Part shown: piece after piece, positions 9,442-18,935 of the stretch
Layout: the number at the start of each line of letters is the position of its first letter
Position numbering within the stretch: position 1 is the first letter of the stretch
NCBI RefSeq assembly: GCF_022870885.1
Contig: NZ_CP091509.1
Span: forward strand, 1,364,001 to 1,428,000
Length of the DNA stretch: 64,000 bases
Reading direction: 5' to 3'
Source of the DNA: Neisseria dumasiana
GTDB lineage: Bacteria; Pseudomonadota; Gammaproteobacteria; Burkholderiales; Neisseriaceae
Made by a program: the position numbers and the translations under genes
The notes under the pieces: generated by a model
Database searches by the model: none
Told to the model about the DNA's origin: nothing
What the model saw: the letters and a program-made list of their open reading frames with translations, nothing else

Positions 9442-9585
9442 CCTTTGCCCTATCTGGGGCGTATTTCTGCGTTGCGCGCTGCCCGCCCGCTTGTCTATTG
9501 TGTGAGCTTGTCTATTGTGTGATATGTCTGCGCCGGCTGTGCTGCTACTTTTTGGATCGCATCCGCATTTAGGATTTTGCAAAGA
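9442..9585 (-). repeat. Dispersed repeat with CCTTTGCAAA-like ends, copy 1
   Basis: About 144 bp. On the minus strand it starts with ATCTTTGCAAAATCC and ends at the complement of ACCTTTGCCC. It shares internal blocks GCAGCACA, GCAGACATATCA and GCGGGCAGCGCGCAACGCAG with the copies at 43812-43950 and 49491-49633. An internal 16-17-base stretch near GTCTATTGTGTGA is duplicated in tandem. It fills most of the gap before proA. Confidence 0.75.
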
Positions 9586-9617
9586 TTTCAAACTTTATTA
9601 TTTTTTAATTATTACAA

Positions 9618-10886
9618 ATGATTATCATGAGTGCTATAAAAGAGTATGTCCGCAATACCGCAACATCTGCAAAACAGGCTTTCTACGAGCTGGCCGGCGC
9701 ATCTACCGCACAAAAAAATTCTGCTTTGCTGCGTTTGGCAGAATTACTCAAACAGCATCAAGAAACCATCATTGCCGCTAATATTCAAGATATGCAGCAA
9801 GCCGAAGCCAAAGGTTTGGATTTTGCTTTGCTTGACCGTTTGAAACTAAGCGGCCAAACAATAGACGGCATGTGTGAAGGGTTGCTCCAGATTGCCGCTT
9901 TACCTGATCCCGTTGGAGAAATGGACGAATTCCGTATCCGCCCCAACGGCCTGCAAATCGGTAAAATGCGGGTGCCTTTGGGAGTGATAGGCATCATTTA
10001 TGAATCCCGGCCAAATGTAACCGTAGATGCTGCTGCCTTGTGTTTAAAATCGGGTAATGCCTGTGTGTTGCGTGGAGGCAGTGAGGCATTTAACAGCAAT
10101 ATGGCCATTGCAAAATTGATTTCGCAAGCATTGGCGGAAAACGGTTTACCTACTGCCGCCGTATGTTTTATTGAAAATACCGACAGAGAGAGTGTAGGCG
10201 CCATGTTGCAGGCTCCCGACTTGATTGATGTGATTATCCCCCGGGGCGGTAAATCTTTGGTTGCGCGTATCAGTGCCGAGGCCAGAGTGCCTGTAATCAA
10301 ACATCTCGACGGCATTTGCCATGTATATATTGACCAAGCTGCGGATACGCAAAAGGCCGTAGATATCGCTTTTAACGCCAAAACTTCGCGTTACGGCACT
10401 TGCAATACGATGGAAACATTGTTGATACACCAAGCGCGTGCGGTAGAAATCTTGCCGCTGCTGGCCGAAAAATATGCCGAAAAAGGTGTAGAGCTTCGCG
10501 GCTGCCAGCGGACTTTGAATATACTGAACAATATCAAAACCGCCACGGCAGAAGATTGGGACACCGAATATCTTGCGCCTGTGTTGTCGGTAAAAGTTGT
10601 AGATAATATTGCGGAGGCCGTTCAGCACATCAACCTGCACGGCAGCCATCATACCGACAGTATCGTTACAGAATCTTATACCGATGCACAATGGTTCTTG
10701 AGAATGGTGGACAGTGCCAGTGTGATGGTAAACGCCAGCACCCGGTTTGCCGACGGCTTTGAATATGGCTTGGGTGCGGAAATAGGCATTTCTACCGATA
10801 AAATCCATGTGCGTGGGCCGGTTGGATTACATGGCCTTACCGGGCAGAAATGGGTAGTGCTTGGTAATGGTCAAGTACGTCATTAG
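9618..10886 (+). CDS. proA: Gamma-glutamyl phosphate reductase
   Basis: 422 residues from ATG 9618 (an ATG at 9627 is equally possible; neither has a clear ribosome site). It reduces gamma-glutamyl phosphate to glutamate semialdehyde with NADPH in proline synthesis. The aldehyde-dehydrogenase fold is clear: [36 protein letters not shown], and the catalytic cysteine region [16 protein letters not shown]. The C-terminus shows [21 protein letters not shown] and [15 protein letters not shown], both typical. The gene is not next to proB in this window. Confidence 0.96.
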   Translation: MIIMSAIKEYVRNTATSAKQAFYELAGASTAQKNSALLRLAELLKQHQETIIAANIQDMQQAEAKGLDFALLDRLKLSGQTIDGMCEGLLQIAALPDPVGEMDEFRIRPNGLQIGKMRVPLGVIGIIYESRPNVTVDAAALCLKSGNACVLRGGSEAFNSNMAIAKLISQALAENGLPTAAVCFIENTDRESVGAMLQAPDLIDVIIPRGGKSLVARISAEARVPVIKHLDGICHVYIDQAADTQKAVDIAFNAKTSRYGTCNTMETLLIHQARAVEILPLLAEKYAEKGVELRGCQRTLNILNNIKTATAEDWDTEYLAPVLSVKVVDNIAEAVQHINLHGSHHTDSIVTESYTDAQWFLRMVDSASVMVNASTRFADGFEYGLGAEIGISTDKIHVRGPVGLHGLTGQKWVVLGNGQVRH

Positions 10887-11017
10887 AAGGCATTTGTATA
10901 ATCGCTTCCTAATTTAGATGAGCTTTGAATTTATTAGGTATTCTCTTGCATAAGTACGTCATTGAATAATCAGAACATATATTTTAGCGTATAGAAGTAA
11001 ACGCTTTTTAAATCAGA

Positions 11018-11049
11018 AGGCCGTCTGAAAAATAATTTTCAGACGGCCT
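11018..11049. terminator. DUS-pair terminator between tkt and proA
   Basis: AGGCCGTCTGAAAA and TTTTCAGACGGCCT form a 14-bp stem with a 4-base loop. It lies between the ends of the converging genes proA and tkt and probably serves both. Confidence 0.8.
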
Positions 11050-11068
11050 CTTTCACGACTTAGCCAGC

Positions 11069-13060
11069 TTAACCTTTCAGCACGGCTTTTACGGTGTTTA
11101 CCACATTATTAACGGTAAAGCCGAATTCTTTAAACAGCAGTTCCGCCGGAGCCGATTCGCCGAAGCGATCGAGGCCGACTACGGCACCGTTCAGGCCGAC
11201 GTATTTGTACCAGCCGTCGGTAACCCCTGCTTCAACGGCGATGCGCGGCAGGTTTTGCGGCAGTACGCTGTTGCGGTAGGCGGCATCTTGCCGGTCGAAT
11301 ACGTTGGTGGACGGCATGGAAACGACGTTTACGGCAATGCCTTGTTCGGCCAATGCTTTTTGTGCATTCAAAGCCAACTCGACTTCGGAGCCAGTGGCGA
11401 TTACCACGGCTTGGGCTTGGCCGTTTTCGGCTTCGCTGATGACATAGCCGCCGCGTTTGATGTTATCCAACTGGGCTGGGCTGCGCGGGATGAACGGCAG
11501 GTTTTGGCGGCTGAAAATCAGGCAGCTCGGATGGTCGGCGGCTTTGGCGGCTTCAGCCCATGCCACCAGCGATTCGGCGGTATCGCACGGCCGCCATACG
11601 GCCATGTTGGGAATCAGGCGCAGGGTGGCGGTTTGTTCGACGGGTTGGTGGGTAGGGCCGTCTTCGCCGAGGCCGATGGAGTCGTGGGTGAACACGAAGA
11701 TCGGATTGATTTTCATCAGCGAGGCCATGCGCAGGGCGTTGCGGGCGTATTCGCTGAACATCAGGAAGGTTGCGCCGAAGGGTTTTACGCCGCCGTGCAG
11801 GGTCATGCCGTTCATGACGGCGGCCATGCCGAATTCGCGCACGCCATAGTGGATATAGTTGCCGCCGTTTTCGGCGGTTACGGCTTTGCTTGCCGACCAA
11901 TCGGTAAGGTTCGACGGAGTAAGGTCGGCGGAGCCGCCTACAAATTCGGGCAATACTTTGGCGAGAATTTCAATGCTGTTTTGGCTGGCTTTGCGGGTGG
12001 CGATTTTTTCGGCTTTGTCGCACACTTCTTTTAAGGCCGTCTGAACATAGGCATCGAAGTTTTCCGGCAGTTTGTTATCCATGCGGCGCACGAATTCGGC
12101 GGCTTCGGCGGGGAATTTTTCTTGATAACGGGCGAATTTTTCGTTCCATTCGGCTTCGAGTTTCGCGCCTTTTTCTTTGGCACTCCACGCGGCGTAAACG
12201 TCTTGCGGGATTTCAAACGGGCCGTGGTTCCAGCCCAAATGTTTGCGGGTGGCTTCGATTTCTTCGTCTCCCAACGGCGCACCGTGGGTTTTGTGGCTGC
12301 CTTCTTTGGTGGCCGCGCCTTTGCCGATTAAGGTTTTGCAGCAGATGATGGAAGGTTTGCCGGTTTCGGCTTTGGCCGCTTCGATGGCCGTCTGAATGGC
12401 GGCGGTGTCGTGGCCGTTTACGTTCGGCACCACATGCCAGCCGTAGCTTTCAAAGCGTTGCGGAATGTTTTCGGTAAACCAGCCGCCCACTTTGCCGTCG
12501 ATGGAGATATTGTTGTCGTCGTAGAGCACGATCAGTTTGCCCAAGCCCAAAGTGCCGGCCAGCGAGCAGGCTTCGTGCGACACGCCTTCCATCAGGCAGC
12601 CGTCGCCCAAGAACACATAGGTGTGGTGGTCGACGATATCGAGGCCTTCTTTATTGAATTCGGCGGCAAGGATTTTTTCGGCCAGCGCCATGCCGACTGC
12701 GTTGGCAATGCCTTGCCCCAACGGGCCGGTGGTGGTTTCCACGCCGTCGGTGTAGCCGTATTCGGGGTGGCCGGGGGTTTTGCTGTGCAGTTGGCGGAAG
12801 TTTTTCAGGTCTTCAATGGATACGTTGTAGCCGGTAAGGTGCAGCAGGCTGTAAAGAATCATCGATGCGTGGCCGTTGGACAATACGAAGCGGTCGCGGT
12901 TGTAGAATTTGGGGTTGGCGGGGTTGTGGTTTAAAAATTTCGTCCACAGCACTTCGGCCATTTCAGCCATGCCCATCGGCGCACCGGGGTGGCCGGAATT
13001 GGCTTTTTGAACTGCGTCGGCGGAAAGAAAACGGATGGCATTTGCCAGTTGAGAAGCCAT
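11069..13060 (-). CDS. tkt: Transketolase
   Basis: 663 residues, the standard length. A thiamine-diphosphate enzyme of the pentose phosphate pathway that moves two-carbon units between sugar phosphates. Visible signatures are [20 protein letters not shown] at the N-terminus, the ThDP/Mg motif [30 protein letters not shown], and [12 protein letters not shown] with the conserved catalytic His. The gene stands alone, with a DUS-pair terminator behind it. A DUS sits inside the gene near 12031. Confidence 0.97.
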   Translation of the reverse strand: MASQLANAIRFLSADAVQKANSGHPGAPMGMAEMAEVLWTKFLNHNPANPKFYNRDRFVLSNGHASMILYSLLHLTGYNVSIEDLKNFRQLHSKTPGHPEYGYTDGVETTTGPLGQGIANAVGMALAEKILAAEFNKEGLDIVDHHTYVFLGDGCLMEGVSHEACSLAGTLGLGKLIVLYDDNNISIDGKVGGWFTENIPQRFESYGWHVVPNVNGHDTAAIQTAIEAAKAETGKPSIICCKTLIGKGAATKEGSHKTHGAPLGDEEIEATRKHLGWNHGPFEIPQDVYAAWSAKEKGAKLEAEWNEKFARYQEKFPAEAAEFVRRMDNKLPENFDAYVQTALKEVCDKAEKIATRKASQNSIEILAKVLPEFVGGSADLTPSNLTDWSASKAVTAENGGNYIHYGVREFGMAAVMNGMTLHGGVKPFGATFLMFSEYARNALRMASLMKINPIFVFTHDSIGLGEDGPTHQPVEQTATLRLIPNMAVWRPCDTAESLVAWAEAAKAADHPSCLIFSRQNLPFIPRSPAQLDNIKRGGYVISEAENGQAQAVVIATGSEVELALNAQKALAEQGIAVNVVSMPSTNVFDRQDAAYRNSVLPQNLPRIAVEAGVTDGWYKYVGLNGAVVGLDRFGESAPAELLFKEFGFTVNNVVNTVKAVLKG

Positions 13061-13372
13061 TTGGATACCTTTTCGAGTTTAGGGTAAAAACGTTTGGATT
13101 ATCGCCCGATTTGCAAGGTGTTTCAAGGCGGTTTCAGACGGCCTGAGCCTTTGCAAAATCCTTGGATGCGAATGTTAACGGATTGACTATATCGCCGCAG
13201 TAAACGCAAAAATGTGCGCAGACAAGCGGTTTGAAAGGTTTCGGTTCTGCTTATGTCGGGCATGTTTCTCAAAGCGGGCGCCTTTAGCAGCCGCAGCCAA
13301 AAACGCAAGCAGGTATCTTGCGCTTTCCATATCTTGTACAATCTTTACTCTTTTTTCAGACGGCCCGATCTG
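13061..13372. other. tkt-tadA divergent intergenic region with repeat fragments
   Basis: No gene is seen. A DUS lies at 13134-13144. At 13146-13170 there is a short fragment matching the start of the CCTTTGCAAAATCC...GGATGC repeat, and at 13174-13191 a Correia-like end (complement TATAGTCAATCCGTTAAC). A DUS core lies just before the tadA ATG. It must hold the promoters of both genes, but none is clear. Confidence 0.55.
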
Positions 13373-14089
13373 ATGCAGCTTACCCATCCTCCGCTTTCGC
13401 TTACGGTGTTACACACCTTACACTCGCTCGACATCCGCACACTTGCCGATTTGCACGCCCACGGTTCGGTTGAAACCTTTTTGCTGTTAAAAGCGGCCGG
13501 ATTAACCATTACCCGCAGCACCTTATGGCAGCTGGAAGCCATGATACGCGGCATTTCTGCTCAAAAGCTGCAGCCGTCTGAAAAAGCTGCGTTACTGGAA
13601 AAGTTGAAACAACACCCGCCTGTAAATGTTTTTCCGCCGTTAACCGAAATGGAACGTTTTATGCGGGAAGCTTTGGTACAGGCCGAACAATCAGCTTTGC
13701 TGGGGGAGATTCCCGTCGGAGCGGTAGTTGTGCATCAAAACCGAATCATTGCCGCCGCACACAATACCTGCATTACCGGCTGCAACATCAGCCAGCACGC
13801 CGAAATCAACGCTTTGGCGGCTGCGGGAAAAGCCTTAAACAATTACCGCTTGGACGGCTGCGACGTTTATATTACGCTGGAGCCTTGCAACATGTGTGCC
13901 GGCGCCTTGATTCAGGCCAGAGTACAACGCGTGATATACGGCGCAAAAGAGCCGAAAACAGGTGCAGCGGGCAGCGTAACCGATTTATTTTCAGATATCC
14001 GCCTAAACCGCCATACCTCAATCAAAGGCGGCATTTTGGCGGATGAATGCAGCGACATGTTAAAACGGTTTTTCAGTAATCGGCGTTAA
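13373..14089 (+). CDS. tadA: tRNA-specific adenosine deaminase with N-terminal TfoX-C-like extension
   Basis: 238 residues from ATG 13373, chosen because it follows a DUS and begins a folded region; the frame is open further up to 13253. The C-terminal part (from about residue 90) is TadA, which converts A34 to inosine in tRNA-Arg(ACG). The zinc site is visible as HAE (142-144) and PCNMC (171-175), with Glu144 as proton shuttle. The first 75 residues (LSLTVLHTLHSLDIRTLADL, FLLLKAAG, LWQLEAMIRGI) resemble a TfoX C-terminal helical domain. Plain TadA is about 160-170 residues, so this is a fusion. Confidence 0.9.
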   Translation: MQLTHPPLSLTVLHTLHSLDIRTLADLHAHGSVETFLLLKAAGLTITRSTLWQLEAMIRGISAQKLQPSEKAALLEKLKQHPPVNVFPPLTEMERFMREALVQAEQSALLGEIPVGAVVVHQNRIIAAAHNTCITGCNISQHAEINALAAAGKALNNYRLDGCDVYITLEPCNMCAGALIQARVQRVIYGAKEPKTGAAGSVTDLFSDIRLNRHTSIKGGILADECSDMLKRFFSNRR

Positions 14090-14282
14090 TAAAAAAAAGA
14101 AAGCAGAAAAGTGTTCACTTTTCCGCAGCGGTTCTTAATCTTTGTTTTCTCCCACACAGATATTCTGATGCTTTGATAAGCATTTTTCTTCCAATCATTT
14201 GGCTCAAAAATCCATGCCTTCTTGCGGATTTCAAAAACTTATTGAGCGGCAATAGCAGCCGTACTCTGCGCATCTTCATCCG

Positions 14283-16454
14283 TCATTCAATCTTCACGCG
14301 CTTTAATCTCAAGGCATTCCCCAGTACGGATATTGAACTCATCGCCATCGCCGCGCCCGCGATAATCGGGTTCAAAAAGCCGAATGCCGCCAACGGTATG
14401 CCCAAAGTGTTGTAGATAAAGGCGAAAAACAGGTTTTGTTTGATGTTTTTCAAAGTAGCGCGGGAAATCAGCAGGGCATCGACCATTTGGTTGACGGAAT
14501 GTTGCATCAGTGTGGCGGAGGCGGTGTGTTCGGCAACGTCTGCACCGTCTTTCATGGCAAAGCTCACGTTGGCGGCGGCGAGCGCGGGGGCGTCGTTGAT
14601 GCCGTCGCCGACCATGGCAACCACCTTGCCGGCGTTTTTCAATTTTTGCACTTCGGCGGCTTTGTCGCGCGGACTCATATTGCCGTAGGCGTGGGCGATG
14701 CCGAGCTGTTCGGCGATGTAGCCGACCACGTTTTGGTTGTCGCCACTCATGATGTAAACGTCGATGCCGTGGTTTTTCAGACGGCCTATGGCTTGCTGCG
14801 TGTCGGCTTTAAGCGCATCGGCAAGGGCAAACGCGCCGACGGGTTGGTCGTTGACCGACACGGCCACGATGGTGGCGATGCGCCAAACGGAATCAAGGTT
14901 GTCAGGCAGCACGAGATTGCAGTAATCGGGTTTACCCACTTTCACTAAGCCCGCGCCGTCAATCTCGGCGGAAATGCCTGCGCCGACGGCGGTTTGTGCG
15001 TTTTGAGTTTCGGGAATGTCGATGCCGCGCGATAAGGCCGTCTGAACAATGGCTGCGGCCAGCGGATGAGTAGCATTTTGTTCGACGGCGGCGGCAAGGC
15101 GGTAGAGTTCGTTTTCGTCTATCGAGGCGTTTTTTTCAGACGGCCTCAACCACACCGCCGCCACCTGCGGTTTGCCTTGCGTGAGCGTGCCGGTTTTGTC
15201 CAGCACCACCGCGTTCACATGAGCCGCTTCTTCCATAGCCGCGGCATCTTTAAACCAAATGCCGTGCTTCACCGCTTTGCCCATGCCGACCATCATTGCG
15301 GCGGGCGTGGCCAAGCCGAGCGCACACGGGCAGGCGATCACCAGCACGGCCACTGCGTTCATCAACGCAGTCACCCAATCTGCCTTCACATACCATGTAA
15401 TCAAAAAAGTTAACACGGCAATTCCGACCACCACGGGCACAAACACGCCCGCCACTTTGTCGGCAATGCGCGCAATCGGCGCTTTGCTGCCTTGCGCTTC
15501 CGACAAAGCCGCCATCATGTCGCCGAGCAGGGTTTGGCTGCCGAGCTGTTCGGCGCGGTAAACCACGCTGCCGTCGGTCATCACCGCGCCTGCCAGCACT
15601 TTGCTGCCTGCGGTTTTGGCTTCGGGGTTGGATTCGCCGGTGAGATGGCTTTCGTCGGCCCAGCCGTTGCCGCTTTCCACCGTGCCGTCCGCCGCGATGC
15701 GTTCGCCGTGGTTGGCGCGGATTAAATCGCCGATCTGTACTTGGTCGAGCGGTGTTTCCTGCCATTGCCCGCCGCGCTGCACGTTAACCCGCTGCGGCGT
15801 GAGCCTCAACAACAATCCCAAACTGTTGAGGCTGTTTTTCTTGGCGCGGTGTTCGAGAAATTTGCCCAAGCTCACAAAGCCAACCACCATCACGCCCGCT
15901 TCAAAATAGACATGCGCCATGTCGCCGTGATGCGCGTGCGGGTGAAAAAACAGCATAAATACCGAGTAGAGATAAATCGCCACCGTACCTACCGTTACCA
16001 GCACGTCCATATTCGCCAACCCGCCCCTGATGCTCGCCCACGCGCTTTTATAAAAGGGAACTGCGAGCCAAAGCTGCACGATACTCGCCAGCACGAATTG
16101 CCACATCGGCGGCATCATCCAATCGTGCCGCCCGATCATCATGCCCGCCATGCCGAACAAAAACGGCACGTTAATCGCCAGCAGCAGCCACAGCCGCCAG
16201 CCGATATGCGGTTCGGCCTCGGGCTGCATGGTCGCATCGGTTTTCAGCACAGCGTTAAAGCCTGCTTTTTCAATGATATGAATCAGCGCATCGGCATCGG
16301 TGCGGCTGTCGTCGAACACGACCTGCGCTTCTTCGCCGGCAAAATTCACCGAGGCCGTCTGAACAAAGTCTTTTTTGTTCAACACTTTTTCAATACGGCT
16401 GGCACAGGCTTGGCAGGTCATGCCGTCGATTTGGAAACGGGCTTTTTGTTGCAT
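14283..16454 (-). CDS. copA: Copper-exporting P1B-type ATPase
   Basis: 723 residues, inner membrane. It has one N-terminal heavy-metal-binding domain (GMTCQAC, 11-17), the TGES actuator loop (272-275), the CPC metal site in the sixth helix (375-377), the phosphorylated Asp419 in DKTGTLT, and GDGINDAPALAAANV near the C-terminus. It pumps Cu(I) out of the cytoplasm. It is the last gene after copZ and a broken YczE-type gene on the same strand, 26 bases from the latter. The CueR-type promoter in front of copZ probably drives all three. Confidence 0.95.
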   Translation of the reverse strand: MQQKARFQIDGMTCQACASRIEKVLNKKDFVQTASVNFAGEEAQVVFDDSRTDADALIHIIEKAGFNAVLKTDATMQPEAEPHIGWRLWLLLAINVPFLFGMAGMMIGRHDWMMPPMWQFVLASIVQLWLAVPFYKSAWASIRGGLANMDVLVTVGTVAIYLYSVFMLFFHPHAHHGDMAHVYFEAGVMVVGFVSLGKFLEHRAKKNSLNSLGLLLRLTPQRVNVQRGGQWQETPLDQVQIGDLIRANHGERIAADGTVESGNGWADESHLTGESNPEAKTAGSKVLAGAVMTDGSVVYRAEQLGSQTLLGDMMAALSEAQGSKAPIARIADKVAGVFVPVVVGIAVLTFLITWYVKADWVTALMNAVAVLVIACPCALGLATPAAMMVGMGKAVKHGIWFKDAAAMEEAAHVNAVVLDKTGTLTQGKPQVAAVWLRPSEKNASIDENELYRLAAAVEQNATHPLAAAIVQTALSRGIDIPETQNAQTAVGAGISAEIDGAGLVKVGKPDYCNLVLPDNLDSVWRIATIVAVSVNDQPVGAFALADALKADTQQAIGRLKNHGIDVYIMSGDNQNVVGYIAEQLGIAHAYGNMSPRDKAAEVQKLKNAGKVVAMVGDGINDAPALAAANVSFAMKDGADVAEHTASATLMQHSVNQMVDALLISRATLKNIKQNLFFAFIYNTLGIPLAAFGFLNPIIAGAAMAMSSISVLGNALRLKRVKIE

Positions 16455-16480
16455 GGCGTTTCAGCCTTTCATATGTAGTT

Positions 16481-17143
16481 TCAGACGGCCTCGATAGGCT
16501 GCTGTGGATACCGTTTGGCAATCTGCTGCAAACTCAACTGCACCACCCAACCGACGCCGAACGCAAACAACAGCGTACCCAAACCCACCACGCCGCCGAG
16601 CAGCCAGCCGGTCAGGCACACCGAGCTTTCAATCATCGTGCGCACCACACCCACGCGCCAGCCGGTTTTTTAGCACAAGCCGATCATCAGGCCGTCGCGC
16701 GGGCCGGCACCCAGATAACAAGTCAGATACAGAGACGAGGCTATGCCGATTACCACCACGCCGCCCACACATTGCAGCACCCGCCACACCCAAGCAACCG
16801 GCGGCGGCACCCAGTACACAAACACGCCCAACACCGCGGCAATCAACACCATATTCAATACCGTGCCCAGCCCCGGCCGTTGGCGCAAAGGCAGCCACAG
16901 CATCAATACCGCCGCGCTGATTAAAAACGTAACCGTGCCGATATCGAGGCCGCTTTGCACCACAATGCCCTGCGCCAATACCGTCCACGGCGTAGAACCC
17001 AAAGCAGCGTTCACCAGCATGCCCTCGCCCACGCCGAACAAAACCAGCGCAAAACACAACATCGCCAAAGATTGCGGCCGCAAAGACCACCACGCGGGCG
17101 CAGACCACGGCGTTTTCGGCAAAATACGTCGGGCTTGAGCCAC
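16481..17143 (-). pseudogene. YczE/YitT-type membrane protein, interrupted by one stop codon
   Basis: From GTG 17143 the frame encodes several membrane helices and ends at TAA (16672-16670), after GAGPRDGLMIGLC. In the same frame the family-like sequence continues at once (KTGWRVGVVRTMIESSVCLT, then LLGGVVGLGTLLFAFGVGWV) to a TGA at 16481. The full length would be 219 residues plus one internal stop, most simply a CAA-to-TAA change. The final TGA is part of a DUS. The gene lies between copZ (19-base gap) and copA (26-base gap), so it belongs to the copper operon. The family's function is unknown. Confidence 0.85.
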
Positions 17144-17162
17144 AGAAAACTACCTTTGCGCT

Positions 17163-17378
17163 TTATTGGGACAAAGAAGCGTCAAAGCCCGCATCTTCAA
17201 TGGCTTCAACCAATTCGGCAGTTTGCACCCTGACCGGGTCGAACGTAATTTTTGCAGAGGCAGAGGCCAAATCCACTTCGGCTTTTTCCACGCCGTTCAA
17301 GGCTTCCAGCACTTTGGTAACGCTTTTCACGCAGCCGCCGCAAGTCATGCCGCCGATATTGATGTTGATGGTTTCCAT
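17163..17378 (-). CDS. copZ: Copper chaperone, heavy-metal-associated domain
   Basis: 71 residues, one heavy-metal-associated domain with the Cu(I) site GGMTCGGC near the N-terminus. The ATG at 17378 has AAAGGA seven bases upstream. It is the first gene of the copper operon, under a MerR-family promoter and divergent from cueR. It is expected to bind cytoplasmic Cu(I) and pass it to CopA. Confidence 0.93.
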   Translation of the reverse strand: METININIGGMTCGGCVKSVTKVLEALNGVEKAEVDLASASAKITFDPVRVQTAELVEAIEDAGFDASLSQ

Positions 17379-17425
17379 GATTTTTCCTTTCGTAAACAAT
17401 ATGGTTGATTTGCCGTACCGGTGCT

Positions 17426-17456
17426 AATATAAACCTTTACCCGCAGTTAAGGTCAA
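17426..17456 (-). promoter_or_regulatory. CueR-type operator and promoter of the copper operon
   Basis: On the minus strand TTGACC (17456-17451) and TATATT (17431-17426) are separated by 19 bases, the over-long spacer typical of MerR-family activated promoters. A 21-bp dyad ACCTT-N11-AAGGT (17433-17453) sits within the spacer, as CueR sites do. It points toward copZ and lies just upstream of cueR. Confidence 0.88.
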
Positions 17457-17461
17457 GCCCC

Positions 17462-17848
17462 ATGAACATCAGCGAAGCCGCCCGCCAAACAGGTTTGTCT
17501 GCCAAACAAATCCGCGATTATGAAAAACACGGCCTGCTCTCGCCCGCGCCGCGCACAGAAAGCGGTTACCGCCGTTATGAAGAAAACGATTTGAAACGTT
17601 TGAAATTCATCCGCCATGCCAGAGAGGTCGGATTTTCGCTGCAACAAACCGCAGAGTTGCTGAAACTGCAAGACAATCCCGTGCGCAACAGCCGCGAAGT
17701 CAAAGCCATCACCGCGCGCCATATTGCCGCATTAAACGCACAAATCGTTACCTTGCAGCAGATGGTGGCCGAGCTTCAATCACTGCACGACACTTGCAAA
17801 GGCGACGACTGCCCGGAATGTTCGATTTTGGAAGGGCTGGGCAAATAA
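17462..17848 (+). CDS. cueR: MerR-family copper-responsive regulator, CueR-type
   Basis: 128 residues from ATG 17462. The N-terminal winged helix-turn-helix reads MNISEAARQTGLSAKQIRDY and SGYRRYEENDLKRLKFI. A dimerisation coiled coil follows (ITARHIAALNAQIVTLQQMV). The C-terminal metal loop CKGDDCPEC has the CxxxxC pattern of Cu(I)-sensing regulators. It faces copZ across 83 bases that contain the expected operator, so it probably activates copZ-copA when Cu(I) is high. Confidence 0.9.
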   Translation: MNISEAARQTGLSAKQIRDYEKHGLLSPAPRTESGYRRYEENDLKRLKFIRHAREVGFSLQQTAELLKLQDNPVRNSREVKAITARHIAALNAQIVTLQQMVAELQSLHDTCKGDDCPECSILEGLGK

Positions 17849-17989
17849 CCGCCGCCCAAGGGTATCGTGCCTGCAAAACGGTAATGTAAGCCGTCTTTGC
17901 CCAATCCCTACATTCTCTAACACAAATCCTGCTTGTATTCCCCTCAAATAACGCCATATCAGCGCAGCCACATCAATGAAAGGACGCAC

Positions 17990-18634
17990 ATGAACTTCAA
18001 CAACCTCTTAAACCAAGTTTTAAACACCGTACAAAAAGGCAGCAGCCATGCCGGTAGAAACAGCAGCCTGCTCGGAAAAATCGGCGGCGGCGCTGCCGTA
18101 ACCGGTTTGGCTTCTATGCTGTTAAAAAGAAAAAGTTCTAAAAAACTGCTGAATGCAGGTTCGATGGCCGCATTGGGTATGCTCGCCTACCATGCTTACC
18201 AAAGCTGGCAACGCAACAACCAAAACGCCAACGGCAATAATCCGGCGCAACCTGTGCTGAACCAAGCTTCATTCGAGCCTACCGGCCAAGCAGCCGAAGA
18301 TGCGGGACGGGTGATTCTGCGCACCATGATTGCCGCTGCCGCCGCAGACGGTGTGATCGAAGACGAAGAGCGCAACCTGATTCAGTCTGAAAGCGGAAAT
18401 GATCCCGAAACAGCCCGATGGGTAGAGTCTCAAATAAACAGCCCCGCATCGGCCGCAGATATTGCCCGCGATATCGGAAACAACCCCGCGCTGGCCGCCG
18501 AAGCCTACTTGGCCGCCCGCATGGTGTGCGGCGAGCTTTCACGCAAAGAAATCGTGTTTCTTTCCCAACTGTCGCAAGCACTCAAATTGGACGACAAACT
18601 GGTTGAAGCCTTAGAACAGCAGGCAGGGTTTTAA
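17990..18634 (+). CDS. DUF533 (YebE-like) TerB-fold protein
   Basis: 214 residues. The ATG at 17990 follows AAAGGACG. The N-terminal half has a Gly/Ala-rich hydrophobic stretch (GGGAAVTGLASMLLKRKSSKK, then GSMAALGMLAYHAYQSW), suggesting membrane contact. The C-terminal half is the TerB-like acidic helical domain (LRTMIAAAAADGVIEDEERN). YebE-type proteins are common but of unknown function. The gene stands alone and ends at a strong DUS-pair terminator. Confidence 0.85.
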   Translation: MNFNNLLNQVLNTVQKGSSHAGRNSSLLGKIGGGAAVTGLASMLLKRKSSKKLLNAGSMAALGMLAYHAYQSWQRNNQNANGNNPAQPVLNQASFEPTGQAAEDAGRVILRTMIAAAAADGVIEDEERNLIQSESGNDPETARWVESQINSPASAADIARDIGNNPALAAEAYLAARMVCGELSRKEIVFLSQLSQALKLDDKLVEALEQQAGF

Positions 18635-18682
18635 GCATTTGATGTGATTAAACTTGCAATTGCACCAGCGTGCATGCCAATA

Positions 18683-18723
18683 CATCGAGGCCGTCTGAAA
18701 ATATTTTTCAGACGGCCTCGATG
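18683..18723. terminator. Strong DUS-pair terminator
   Basis: A 19-bp stem beginning CATCGAGGCCGTCTGAAAA with a 3-base loop. It lies 49 bases beyond the DUF533 gene. Confidence 0.85.
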
Positions 18724-18742
18724 CAAAAGATAAACAACACTA

Positions 18743-18770
18743 TATAGTCAATAGTCAATCAATTTAAAAA
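18743..18770. repeat. Solo end of a Correia-like element
   Basis: TATAGTCAATAGTCAATCAATTT followed by an A-rich run matches the left terminal repeats of the full copies, with a short internal duplication of ATAGTCAAT. No right end is seen. Confidence 0.45.
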
Positions 18771-18779
18771 CAGTATATT

Positions 18780-18857
18780 CGTCATGCTCGGGCTTTGCCC
18801 AAGTATGTCTTAAATTGGCTGAAACTCAAGATACTCGGGTCAAGCCCGAGCATAACG
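18780..18857. repeat. 78-bp palindromic repeat, copy 1
   Basis: CGTCATGCTCGGGCTT at the left pairs with AAGCCCGAGCATAACG at the right, forming a long imperfect hairpin. A second copy of exactly the same length lies at 41950-42027. Confidence 0.75.
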
Positions 18858-18935
18858 GTTTTGTTATTAAAATTAAGCAGCTTAACTCTAATGCAATAGT
18901 TCAAAACCATTGCTGATTTTGCAAGACATCAACCC

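Noticed and set aside
9370..9591. 73-codon frame on the minus strand before proA
   Set aside because: It is a translation of dispersed repeat copy 1.
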